Notes: generated by a model from the sequence alone, not told the origin. A stretch of 12,386 nucleotides of DNA from CAVSWN01 sp046728115 (GCA_046728115.1 JBKPDW010000161.1:1-12386); one strand, 5' to 3'. Shown: positions 1 to 6,698, counted from the first letter of the stretch. Translations and numbers: made by a program.

Positions 1-209
1 CCGTTCTGCCGGATGGCATAGACATGGGTGACAACCGTCGGCCCGGCTCGTTGGGCAGCGACGGCTGGAGTGACACGTTCACCGAGTGCCGTCGCCGCTG
101 CAGCTGACGCTGCGGCGAGGATCAACTCGCGTCGGCTGATCCTCCCTAAAGCCGACTGTTGGGTTTCACTCTGCTCAGCTCTGATAACTGGCCGCACAGC
201 AGATTGCAT
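1..209 (-). CDS. Tat-exported protein, N-terminal fragment (cut by window edge)
   Basis: Reading the minus strand from ATG at 209, the frame is open to the left edge (69 codons plus 2 nt). The first ~22 residues are a polar leader. A twin-arginine motif follows (ISRRELIL, residues 24-31), then an alanine-rich hydrophobic stretch (32-42) and a likely signal-peptidase site near AVAAQ (48-52). This is a textbook Tat signal, so the product is probably a folded, often cofactor-bearing protein exported to the periplasm. A purine-rich Shine-Dalgarno site (AAGGGAG, about 217-223) lies a few bases before the ATG and supports the start. The mature part begins around QRAGPTVVTHVYAIRQNG; too little is present to name a family. 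The gene was found by direct translation because it has no stop inside the window. Existence is fairly sure; function is unknown. Confidence 0.8.
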   Translation of the reverse strand, partial: MQSAVRPVIRAEQSETQQSALGRISRRELILAAASAAAATALGERVTPAVAAQRAGPTVVTHVYAIRQN

Positions 210-345
210 GGTCCACTCCCTTCAGCGACAATTGCTCTCACGTCGCATGTTTCGTGACCTCCTGGGACCGCTACGCCCGCCCGCTGAGCTTGCCTGCCTC
301 TCGCTGGCGGGGCGCGGTTGAAGCCGTACGTATGGATAACGTCGG

Positions 346-371
346 CAGCCCCAAAACCAAACATTGGGCTG
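346..371. repeat. Hairpin flanked by direct TAACGTC repeats
   Basis: CAGCCCCAA (346-354) pairs with TTGGGCTG (364-371), leaving one bulged C and a 9-nt A-rich loop. The 7-mer TAACGTC stands directly repeated on each side (337-343 and 374-380). The bulged stem recalls recombination-site hairpins, but the flanking repeats are direct rather than inverted. No function is assigned. Confidence 0.45.
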
Positions 372-1062
372 TGTAACGTCCAAGGGCGCCGTTCGAGCAA
401 GGGCGCGAGTGACAACCCGCAGCGGTCCTTATCGGTCAGCCGCACGCATTGTCCACGCAGCTGCGCCCCCTACTGCTGACCGCTCGACCAGCCTGCAAAC
501 GCCATCAGCATGAACCGGAGCGCTGGGCCCTTTGTCTGGGATTTCCGTTTTGGAATCCCACGACTGGGGTATGCAACATTACAATTCAGGCGAACGGTAG
601 CAGGTCCCGAGTTGGGTGTCTGTTCGATAAGGCACACCTTGGAGTCATCGCTTTAGAGCCGGTTTCGTCTGGTCAACGCCTCCATCGACATGACACACGG
701 CGCCACTGGAAGACGGACCACGCGCACGCAGCGATTGCTCGAACACGATCCCCTCGCTTTGATCTGGTGGCCCGCCTTTCGGCTAGCCCGCCGGGACCGG
801 CAACGCCCAGATCCTCCGAAGCATCGACCCGAACAGCCGCCGGGTCGCCCTAAACCGCAACCTTCAGAAACCCATTGAACGTCAACTGAAAGGGCTCGGA
901 TTCCTTCTCACCAACATACTGTCACCCGTTCTGGCGTGTTCGTCGTGCGGAACCCGCGGAAATCAAAGCGAGGCGACTACTCAGATGGGGAAGAGTACCA
1001 AAGCCAAGTCGGAAATCCGGGTTTACCGAGGATGAACGGCATTCACAGGTCTCCTGCGTTGG

Positions 1063-1081
1063 CTGCCGGAAAATCCGGCAG
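1063..1081. repeat. Perfect 8-bp-arm palindrome upstream of the heme/copper gene
   Basis: CTGCCGGA, AAA, TCCGGCAG forms a perfect 8-bp inverted repeat with a 3-nt centre, about 50 bp upstream of the -10-like box at 1131. There is no T-run on either side, so it is not a terminator. It could be an operator or activator site for the gene at 1160; that role is inferred from position only. Confidence 0.4.
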
Positions 1082-1130
1082 ATTGCGGCCGCTCTGACCC
1101 CCTCGGAGAAAGATCCGTGCCCGCGTGGTG

Positions 1131-1136
1131 TACACT
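1131..1136 (+). promoter_or_regulatory. -10-like box for the heme/copper gene
   Basis: TACACT matches TATAAT at four of six bases and lies 24 nt before the GTG start. Transcription beginning about 7 nt downstream would give a short leader that still holds the ribosome site at 1148-1156. No good -35 hexamer is visible 16-18 nt upstream, so an activator may be needed, or the call is wrong. Confidence 0.35.
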
Positions 1137-1147
1137 TGTCACGCCAC

Positions 1148-1156
1148 AAGGAGGAG
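1148..1156 (+). promoter_or_regulatory. Strong Shine-Dalgarno site that sets the start at 1160
   Basis: AAGGAGGAG is a near-perfect anti-16S match about 5 nt before GTG at 1160. An in-frame TTG at 1136 lies upstream of this site and is therefore unlikely to be the start. Confidence 0.8.
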
Positions 1157-1159
1157 ATC

Positions 1160-2386
1160 GTGAGACAGTCAACGATGGCTGCTGCCGTATTCGCGGCATT
1201 GTGCCTGGTGCCCTCGCGCGGATGGGCCGGCCCCGCCGATTCGGCGGTCACCTTCACGAAGGACGTCGCGCCGATCCTGTACAAGAGTTGCGCGGAATGT
1301 CATCGGCCGACGATGTTTGCGCCGATGTCGCTGATGACGTACGACGATGTACGGCCGTACGCACGCGCAATCAAGCAGAAGGTCGTCGCGCGGGCCATGC
1401 CGCCGTGGGGCGCCGACCCGGAGTTCGGCGTATTCAAGAACGATCCGCGGCTGAGCGAGAAGGAGATTGCCACCATCGTCTCGTGGGTGGATGCCGGCGC
1501 TCCGAAAGGGGACGACAGCGATCTGCCGACGCCGCCGACGTTTGCCGATGGCTGGACGATTGGCAAGCCAGACGCGGTTTTCACGATGACCGAGGATTTT
1601 CAGATTGCGGCAACGGGAACCATCCCATATCAGTACCTGCGCGTGCCGACGAACCTGACTGAAGACAGGTGGATCCAGGCGATCGAGATCCGGCCGGGCG
1701 CCAACGCCCAGGTTCATCACGTCCTGGCGTTCACGCAGCCCGCCGGTGAGCCGCTCAATCCTGGCGGCGCGCTCGGGCCGACCAACATCGGTGGCGTGAC
1801 GCCGAACAAGCCGGGTATCACCTACCCCGCGGGCGTCGCGCGCCTGCTACGCGGCAACTCCGACATCGTTCTGCAGATACACTACACCACGAACGGGACC
1901 GCCACCACCGATCGCACGCGCGTGGGGATCATCTATGCGAAGGAGCCGCCGACGAAGATCGCCGCCGGCGGTATGGTGATGCAACCGCGGTTTGTCATCC
2001 CTCCGTACGACGGAAACGCCGAGGTGAAGGGTATCACCGAGCTGAAGCGCGAGGCCGTACTAATCACGCTGACGCCGCACATGCACGTGCGAGGCAAGGA
2101 CATGATCTACATCGCGCACTATCCTGACGGGACCGACGAAACGCTCCTGTCGGTGCCGAAGTACGACTTCAACTGGCAGATCACGTACGAGCTCGCGAAG
2201 CCGAAGGTGCTGCCGGAGGGAACGAAGATCGAAGTCATCGCCCACTACGACAACTCACCGAACAACAAGTTCAATCCGGATCCGTCGAAAGAGGTGCGGT
2301 GGGGCGATCAGACGTGGGAGGAGATGATGATCGGCTTTTGGTCTAGCCTCGTCGAGCCGCCCGCCAGCTCGACCCGGCAGCAGTAG
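1160..2386 (+). CDS. Exported c-type heme protein with PHM-like copper monooxygenase domain
   Basis: This 408-residue protein has an N-terminal signal peptide (about residues 2-23, ending SRGWA). A cytochrome-c-like domain follows, with one heme motif CAECH (44-48) and a candidate axial Met in RAMPPWG (Met 80). From about residue 160 the fold resembles copper type II ascorbate-dependent monooxygenases (peptidylglycine alpha-hydroxylating monooxygenase and dopamine beta-hydroxylase). I match its copper ligands by pattern: the His pair in QVHHVLAF (186-187), His in VLQIHYTT (241), HxH in PHMHVRG (307 and 309), and Met in WEEMMIGF (389-390). All ligand positions look intact. The family relation is by motif recall, not alignment. 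Likely role: periplasmic redox protein, perhaps a hydroxylase fed with electrons by its own heme; the substrate is unknown. GTG 1160 was chosen for its ribosome site. The gene stands alone, convergent with the next. Confidence 0.85.
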   Translation: MRQSTMAAAVFAALCLVPSRGWAGPADSAVTFTKDVAPILYKSCAECHRPTMFAPMSLMTYDDVRPYARAIKQKVVARAMPPWGADPEFGVFKNDPRLSEKEIATIVSWVDAGAPKGDDSDLPTPPTFADGWTIGKPDAVFTMTEDFQIAATGTIPYQYLRVPTNLTEDRWIQAIEIRPGANAQVHHVLAFTQPAGEPLNPGGALGPTNIGGVTPNKPGITYPAGVARLLRGNSDIVLQIHYTTNGTATTDRTRVGIIYAKEPPTKIAAGGMVMQPRFVIPPYDGNAEVKGITELKREAVLITLTPHMHVRGKDMIYIAHYPDGTDETLLSVPKYDFNWQITYELAKPKVLPEGTKIEVIAHYDNSPNNKFNPDPSKEVRWGDQTWEEMMIGFWSSLVEPPASSTRQQ

Positions 2387-2393
2387 AAGAGCA

Positions 2394-2424
2394 GGGGTTA
2401 GGGACCGCAATCCCTAACCCCTTT
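2394..2424 (+). terminator. Strong hairpin terminator between convergent genes
   Basis: GGGGTTAGGGA (2394-2404) and TCCCTAACCCC (2411-2421) form a perfect 11-bp stem with loop CCGCAA, followed by TTTCTCTCC. It begins 7 nt after the stop of the heme/copper gene. The opposite gene ends at 2450, so the stem may also act in that direction, although the T-run is only on the plus side. The sequence just downstream (AATCCCCAATCCC) echoes the stem and looks like a simple repeat family. Confidence 0.8.
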
Positions 2425-2449
2425 CTCTCCAATCCCCAATCCCGCGTCC

Positions 2450-3598
2450 TTACATCGTCGGCTGTGCCTTGCAGCCGTTCACGAGATTCTTCTTGATCGA
2501 CTCGGGCTTGTCCACCAAGCGGAAGAAGCTCTCCAGGTACTCCTTCATTTCGTTGCGGTGCGATCCGTCGAGCTCTTTCGTGGAGTCAATCAGGCTCAGC
2601 CAGTCGGCGCGCTTGTCGCGGAATCCGGCGGCAATCGCGTCGAACTCCTCGACCGTGCGGCAGGGACCGCGATAGAGGCGATCCTGCACGGTTCGGAGGC
2701 CGAGGCGGCGGTCGGGAACGGCATATGGGGCCTTCACCACGCCCGCCAGGTCGAAATCGTACGGAACGAGATACATCTTACGGTCCGGGCGCTGGACGAC
2801 CTTGACGTTGTGCAGGGCGTAGATGGAGACATCGGTGTTGCCGATCGCGTACTCGTAAAGCATCGAACGCGTGAGCGACTCGGGATCGAGATCCTTGAAC
2901 TCGATCCGCGGGATCTCCACGATTCGGCCTTCGAACCGCTTGGCCACGTCGCTGTCGTGCTCGAGGAAGAGAGCGGTGCGGGTGGTCAGCTTCTTCTGGG
3001 TCTTTTCCTCGACGTAGGTTCCCTTTGCCAGGCGCGCGCGAAACGACAACGACGTGGTCATGCCGTACAGCGGATAGGTGAGGTACTCGCGCAGCGTGAT
3101 TTGCTCGAAATCCTTCGAGTCTTCACAGCCCGTGCCCAGCTTGAGGGTGGACTGTCCCTCGAACGGCGTGCCGGCGAGCCCTTCTTTCTCGAACTCGATT
3201 CGTACTGGCACCCAACCGCAGTTGCGTGCCATGCGCCGGAAATGTCCGCGGGCGCTCAACTGCACCTTGAGGTCGTGCGGCTTGCCGTCGGAACCCGTGA
3301 CGGTCAGGACGCCCGGATAGCGTTTCGTGCTGTCAGGGTTGTGGTCCTTGTTCAGCGCGCTGAAATTCGAGGTCAGCGTGAATTCGAGGGGCGTCGTCGT
3401 CTGGAAGAGCGGCAGCTTCTCGGCATCTGCGCGCTTGCTCTTCATCACCTCTGGCTCGGGCCACGGTTCTGCGAGTTTCAGCAACGGGTTCTTCTTTGGC
3501 GGAGGGCCGGGCGGCGCGGTCTTCTGCTGCGCGAGCAGCGCGGGCGTGGCCAACGACACCAGCATCAGCAGAATGGGCAAGCGACGGCGCGCATTCAT
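2450..3598 (-). CDS. Exported CotH-kinase-like protein
   Basis: With the start at ATG 3598 this is a 382-residue protein. It opens with a Sec signal peptide (MNARRR, hydrophobic core, ALLAQQ) and a Pro-rich linker. The core follows the layout of CotH-family atypical kinases: an RG-x-x-RR segment (RGHFRRMARN), a central Lys in STLKLGTG, a D-x-x-x-x-x-LRE segment (DFEQITLREYL), then IGNTDVSIYALHN and YLVPYDFDLAG. The last two resemble the catalytic N-x-D and D-x-D elements of CotH (residues about 253-256 and 281-283 from this start). The assignment is motif recall and the sequence is divergent. An ATG 12 nt upstream (3610) lacks a ribosome site, whereas ATG 3598 has GGAG 6 nt before it. If active, it would phosphorylate an exported target. 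It is likely transcribed alone from a promoter at about 3633-3661. Confidence 0.75.
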   Translation of the reverse strand: MNARRRLPILLMLVSLATPALLAQQKTAPPGPPPKKNPLLKLAEPWPEPEVMKSKRADAEKLPLFQTTTPLEFTLTSNFSALNKDHNPDSTKRYPGVLTVTGSDGKPHDLKVQLSARGHFRRMARNCGWVPVRIEFEKEGLAGTPFEGQSTLKLGTGCEDSKDFEQITLREYLTYPLYGMTTSLSFRARLAKGTYVEEKTQKKLTTRTALFLEHDSDVAKRFEGRIVEIPRIEFKDLDPESLTRSMLYEYAIGNTDVSIYALHNVKVVQRPDRKMYLVPYDFDLAGVVKAPYAVPDRRLGLRTVQDRLYRGPCRTVEEFDAIAAGFRDKRADWLSLIDSTKELDGSHRNEMKEYLESFFRLVDKPESIKKNLVNGCKAQPTM

Positions 3599-3632
3599 GG
3601 GCGACTCCATTGATGATTGCGAATTGGGGCCA

Positions 3633-3661
3633 ATGGTAGCATCGAGCGCAATTTCTGCCTA
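3633..3661 (-). promoter_or_regulatory. Candidate promoter for the CotH-like gene
   Basis: Read on the minus strand: TAGGCA (3661-3656; four of six against TTGACA), a 17-nt spacer, then TACCAT (3638-3633) preceded by an extended -10 TGC. The predicted leader is about 28 nt and contains the GGAG ribosome site. The 10-mer ACCATTGGCC occurs twice in direct orientation (plus-strand 3628-3637 and 3664-3673, 36 bp apart) around this promoter and could be a regulator site. Confidence 0.45.
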
Positions 3662-3732
3662 TCGGCCAATGGTCCCATTCACCGTCTTCGCGTCCTATTC
3701 CGCCCGCTCGTCCCATCCTGCGGTCCGCCCGA

Positions 3733-4224
3733 CTAACCCTCGTCGGCAGACGGCCCGTAAATCGCTGGAACGGCAACATTATTCATTCGGAAGTACACAC
3801 TCAGCTGACCGCGGTGATGAACCATATGGTAGAGGACGAATGTCCGGAATGCAGCGACCCGCGGCATCGTGAACACCTCTTGAGTGCCGCGCCTGAGAGA
3901 CCAGGGGACCAGCAGCTCGCCGTCCGTCTTGTCCAGCGCACTGCGCGTCTGCCGGGTGAGGGCGTCGAACGCCTCGAGAATTTCGGCAGATGACGACTTT
4001 TCTTCAAGCCTTGGCGGCGCATTGGCGAGATCGAACGAGAGCTCGTTCAGAATAATTCCTCCCCACCGCGGCAGGTTGCTCAGATGCGTGGCCAGCCCGG
4101 CCATCGACATCGATCTCTCGTGCGGCTTCCACGAGAGCTTGTCGTCGGGCACGCGCTCGAGCAGTTTGCGTGTCGTACCCGTCTCGTGATCGAATTCCGC
4201 GAGGAGCCCGTCTTTGATGGCCAT
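3733..4224 (-). CDS. DinB-family putative metal-dependent protein
   Basis: The product is a 163-residue protein of the DinB/YfiT four-helix type, full length for the family. It has the usual spacing of three metal-ligand histidines: His47 in LATHLSNLP, and His133 and His137 in LYHMVHHRGQL. It also has the family-typical opening (leader helix with E-FDHE) and the phrase SWKPHERSMSMAGLATHL. DinB-like proteins are cytoplasmic; some are thiol-dependent S-transferases (bacillithiol or mycothiol) and many have no known role. The substrate here cannot be read from sequence. No Shine-Dalgarno site precedes ATG 4224, but a TACACT box sits exactly 6 nt upstream, so the mRNA may be leaderless. It ends 134 nt before the CotH-like gene on the same strand, far enough for separate promoters. 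Confidence 0.88.
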   Translation of the reverse strand: MAIKDGLLAEFDHETGTTRKLLERVPDDKLSWKPHERSMSMAGLATHLSNLPRWGGIILNELSFDLANAPPRLEEKSSSAEILEAFDALTRQTRSALDKTDGELLVPWSLRRGTQEVFTMPRVAAFRTFVLYHMVHHRGQLSVYFRMNNVAVPAIYGPSADEG

Positions 4225-4230
4225 TGGGAT

Positions 4231-4236
4231 AGTGTA
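4231..4236 (-). promoter_or_regulatory. -10-like box 6 nt before the DinB-family start
   Basis: On the minus strand TACACT, then 6 nt, then ATG. A start of transcription about 7 nt after the box would fall on the A of the ATG, giving a leaderless transcript. No clear -35 is seen. Confidence 0.4.
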
Positions 4237-4359
4237 TCCAGAACACAGGGGTCAGTGAGCGCAGAGACGGGATTCGCCACGGAGACGCAGCGACACAGCG
4301 GTTCAACCGCCACGACCGCAAGGCGCGCACAGGCTTCGACGTGTGCCGGCCCGACCGTC

Positions 4360-6123
4360 GTGTCCGTCTGCGTTGCCACATCTTTGTGGCCGATCCGGTT
4401 CTGCGCTCTCTTGCTGCTCGGTGTCCTCGTCGGCTGTCGTCAGAGCGCGCAACACGCTACGCCACTGGTCGCTCAGCTCACCGGCACTTTCGAGATCGGT
4501 GGCCTCTCCGCGCCGGTCCGCATCGTTCGCGATCGGTGGGGCGTCCCGCACATTTACGCGGCATCGCGCGACGACCTGTTCGTCGCGCAGGGCTTCGTGC
4601 AGGCGCAGGATCGTCTCTTCCAAATGGATTTGTGGCGGCGTTCCGCGCAAGGCCGTCTCTCGGAAGTCCTCGGCGCGAATTTCATCGAACGCGACGCAAT
4701 GACGCGACGCATGCAATATCGCGGCGATCTCGACGCGGAATGGGCGAGCTATGGATCCGACGCCCGCGCGATCGCGAGCGCGTTCGTGCGGGGGATCAAC
4801 GCGTGGGTAGCCCTAGCACGAGAACGGCCACCAGAGGAATTTGTCGCGGCCGGGTGGAAGCCGGCATTCTGGGTGGCCACCGATCTCTTGAACCGAACCG
4901 ATGCGTTCATCGAGAGCGGCGACGCGATTGAAGAGGTGCGGCGCCGGCATTTCAGCGAGGTCATTGCCGACGCGCTGCGCCGCGTGGGCGCGAAGCCCTA
5001 TCTCGCAGGTCTGCCGGGCCCGGTGTGGAGCGAGGGGACGCCGGTATCGGATGAACGGCGCGCGAACTTCGACGCGGTTCGGGCGAACACGGAGCAGGTT
5101 CGCCAGAGCGTAGCCGCCAATGCGGTAGCCGGTTCGATTGGCCGCGCATCGGTACGGGATGGGATTGTGACAGTCAGTGAAGCGCAGCCGGAACTGTCCG
5201 CTCCGTCGCCGCGCTACCTGGTGCATCTCCAGGCGCCGGGATGGAACGTTATCGGCGCAACCGCGCCGTGGCGGCCTGGTGTCGCGTTTGGCCACAACGA
5301 TCGCATCGCATGGGGTATGACATCAATCGATGTCGACACACAGGACATCGAGCCGATGCCGGTGGACGGAACGCCACGAACGACCGTGACCGATGCCATC
5401 GTGGTGAAAGGACGTCGGGTGCCGTTCACGTTTGAAACCGAGATCACCGCCGGCGGGATTGTCATCGCGTCGGACCGCGAGCACGGCCGGGTGTTCGCAA
5501 TCCGGTGGAGCGGTACCGAGACGGGTGCGGCGCCGGAACTCGGCGCGTTCACGCTCGATGTCGCCGAGGATGCGGCCGGGTTCCGCCGCTCGCTCGCCAG
5601 GTGGAACATGCCTGCGCGCCGTGTCGTATTCGCCGACCGCGACGGAACCGTCGGGTTTCAGGACGCAGCGCTGGTGCCGATCCGCAGGGCGGGTTCGGGC
5701 GGATCGCAGTGGCGAGAGTGGTTTGAGATGGACGACCTGCCGCACGCGTTCAACCCACCCCGAGGGGTCGAAGCCATGAGCGCCAAACGCAATGGGGCTG
5801 CTGTTGGGCCGCAGGCCGAGTTTGTTCACGTGCTCGCGATCACGCCCGCAGCGCAAAGGCGTTACAACGTCGGGCCGATCGATCGGCCGACGGCTGATGA
5901 TTCGCCGGTACGCCTGACTATCGAGCTGCATGATTGGGACGCCTCGCGAGCGATCAATGCACCAGGGCAATCCGGGTCACCTTCATCGCCGCACGTCCGG
6001 GATCTCGCCGCGCTGTGGTCACACAACGAGTCATTTCCTTTGTTGTTCCGCGACGCATCGATCGCCGCGAACGCATCGGCCACACTGACACTCGTCCCGA
6101 CATCCGCTGCACGTTCTCCGTAA
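4360..6123 (+). CDS. Penicillin-acylase-family lipoprotein, probably inactive (internally deleted)
   Basis: This N-terminal-nucleophile-hydrolase family member has about 587 residues; members are usually well above 700. A lipoprotein signal (LLLLGVLVGC, lipobox Cys at about residue 26) precedes a standard alpha-subunit start (VRIVRDRWGVPHIYA, QGFVQAQDRLFQMDLWRR). Beta-chain segments are recognisable: YLVHLQAPGWNVIGAT, FGHNDRIAWGMTS, and a normal C-terminus (DWDASRAINAPGQSGSPSSPH). Where active relatives have the self-cleavage Ser-Asn (GSNxW), this protein reads AANAVAG (residues 252-258). The following NDPH-type segment is also lost. The Asn-rich oxyanion segment (TANN) reads SAKRNG, and a helical section of roughly 200 residues between it and YNVGPIDRP is absent. 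The frame itself is intact. Start is uncertain: GTG 4360 or TTG 4384, neither with a clear ribosome site; longer frames overlap the DinB gene. Likely an inactive paralogue or an early pseudogene. Confidence 0.8.
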   Translation: MSVCVATSLWPIRFCALLLLGVLVGCRQSAQHATPLVAQLTGTFEIGGLSAPVRIVRDRWGVPHIYAASRDDLFVAQGFVQAQDRLFQMDLWRRSAQGRLSEVLGANFIERDAMTRRMQYRGDLDAEWASYGSDARAIASAFVRGINAWVALARERPPEEFVAAGWKPAFWVATDLLNRTDAFIESGDAIEEVRRRHFSEVIADALRRVGAKPYLAGLPGPVWSEGTPVSDERRANFDAVRANTEQVRQSVAANAVAGSIGRASVRDGIVTVSEAQPELSAPSPRYLVHLQAPGWNVIGATAPWRPGVAFGHNDRIAWGMTSIDVDTQDIEPMPVDGTPRTTVTDAIVVKGRRVPFTFETEITAGGIVIASDREHGRVFAIRWSGTETGAAPELGAFTLDVAEDAAGFRRSLARWNMPARRVVFADRDGTVGFQDAALVPIRRAGSGGSQWREWFEMDDLPHAFNPPRGVEAMSAKRNGAAVGPQAEFVHVLAITPAAQRRYNVGPIDRPTADDSPVRLTIELHDWDASRAINAPGQSGSPSSPHVRDLAALWSHNESFPLLFRDASIAANASATLTLVPTSAARSP

Positions 6124-6164
6124 ATTGAGGTCAGGCCCCGTAAATCAGGGACGCCGAGCAGACT

Positions 6165-6202
6165 GAGGGCGCGCCAGGCGGCGAGGAAGTCGAAGCGCCC
6201 TC
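6165..6202. repeat. Inverted repeat between convergent genes
   Basis: GAGGGCGC (6165-6172) is repeated inverted as GCGCCCTC (6195-6202) with a 22-nt loop. Upstream, CCGTAAAT occurs twice 20 bp apart (6118-6125 and 6138-6145); the first copy includes the stop codon of the acylase-like gene. No T-run follows, so terminator function is doubtful. Confidence 0.4.
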
Positions 6203-6241
6203 GGCTGAAGTCTCGCGGTACGGTCGGCCAAAGCCGTCGCG

Positions 6242-6646
6242 CTACATTACATCGCGGGGGCCGGGAGCGACGGAGATGTGCCGGACGGGACTCGTGACGA
6301 TCACGCCCGTGCCGACCGCGAATTCAATGCGAAAGCCCAGGTGCACGCTGCGCATCTTCAGGAAGCTCCCGCCGAGTGTACTGCCGGCAAGTCGCGCGGT
6401 GGTGAACTGCGGGAAGAACTCGCCACCACGGACGAGAACTTCTCCAGAGGGAGGTGAGACGATCACAATTTCGTACGTGCTGTGCAGCGTGAGAACAGTC
6501 AGGCGGTCGAGCGGCGTCAGCTGATCGATGTGCAGCCCATCGTCCCACGAGTGGCTGTTCCACGTCGTGAGCACTGCCGCAGCCGGCACCGCAGTGGTTT
6601 CGGCTGCCGATCGTGTGACGATTTTCCGGCTGAGCGTGGTGTCCAT
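6242..6646 (-). CDS. Small hypothetical protein
   Basis: The product has 134 residues and I do not recognise a named domain. The first ~33 residues are polar and possibly disordered. From about residue 38 the protein looks like a compact beta-rich fold, with alternating hydrophobic strands (LTVLTLHSTYEIVIVSP, GEVLVRGGEFF), a glycine turn (AGSTLGGSFLKM) and a closing strand pair ending VTSPVRHISV. I have an impression of similar ~100-residue conserved hypothetical proteins in soil bacteria, but cannot verify it. No signal peptide or membrane segment is seen, so it is probably cytoplasmic. GAGGGA abuts the ATG closely, an acceptable but tight ribosome site. It lies downstream of the PH-cytochrome gene on the same strand, but a 78-nt gap holding a perfect palindrome suggests its own regulated promoter. 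Confidence 0.7.
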   Translation of the reverse strand: MDTTLSRKIVTRSAAETTAVPAAAVLTTWNSHSWDDGLHIDQLTPLDRLTVLTLHSTYEIVIVSPPSGEVLVRGGEFFPQFTTARLAGSTLGGSFLKMRSVHLGFRIEFAVGTGVIVTSPVRHISVAPGPRDVM

Positions 6647-6679
6647 TCCCTCGTGAGTCTTCGGTAAAGCTATTGTTAT

Positions 6680-6698
6680 TGTTGCAGACTCTGCAACA
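6680..6698. promoter_or_regulatory. Perfect 19-bp palindrome, candidate operator
   Basis: TGTTGCAGACTCTGCAACA is a perfect inverted repeat (9-bp arms, one central base), 33 bp upstream of the ATG at 6646. On the minus strand it is followed directly by AATAACAATAG, which contains a -10-like TAACAA (6678-6673), so the palindrome would lie in the promoter spacer, a usual repressor position. No T-run follows, so it is not a terminator. The cognate regulator is not in the window. Confidence 0.55.

Larger units (their letters stand above)
210..1130. other. Long gap without a convincing gene
   Basis: About 920 bases separate the Tat-protein start from the promoter of the heme/copper gene; the two genes are divergent. 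Open frames of up to about 130 codons exist on both strands. Their translations are rich in Arg, Pro, Ser and His, lack hydrophobic periodicity or recognisable motifs, and have no good ribosome site, so I do not call them. I see no tRNA or rRNA. Structured spots are a bulged hairpin at 346-371 flanked by direct TAACGTC repeats, a hairpin at 538-559, and a perfect palindrome at 1063-1081. The direct 9-mer CAAGGGCGC occurs at 381-389 and again at 399-407. The stretch may be decayed coding or mobile DNA plus divergent regulatory sequence; nothing more can be supported. Confidence 0.6.

Noticed and set aside
337..380. Integron attC-like site
   Set aside because: A bulged stem and TAACGTC flanks are suggestive, but the flanks are direct rather than inverted, and no integrase or second site is seen.
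146..445. Open frame of about 99 codons on the minus strand
   Set aside because: It overlaps the well-supported Tat-protein start in another frame and has no motif or ribosome site.
449..853. Open frame of about 134 codons on the plus strand in the long gap
   Set aside because: Composition is Arg/Ser/Pro/His-rich with no hydrophobic pattern, motif or ribosome site; it looks like a chance frame in GC-rich DNA.
922..1284. Open frame of about 120 codons on the minus strand over the heme/copper gene start
   Set aside because: It runs antisense over the strong ribosome site and signal peptide of that gene and has no motif.
2558..3613. Open frame of about 351 codons on the plus strand
   Set aside because: It is antisense to the CotH-like gene, with a highly charged, motif-free translation; a shadow of codon bias.
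4084..4359. N-terminal extension of the penicillin-acylase-like frame
   Set aside because: It overlaps the DinB-family gene in antisense and would put about 90 polar residues before a clear lipoprotein signal.
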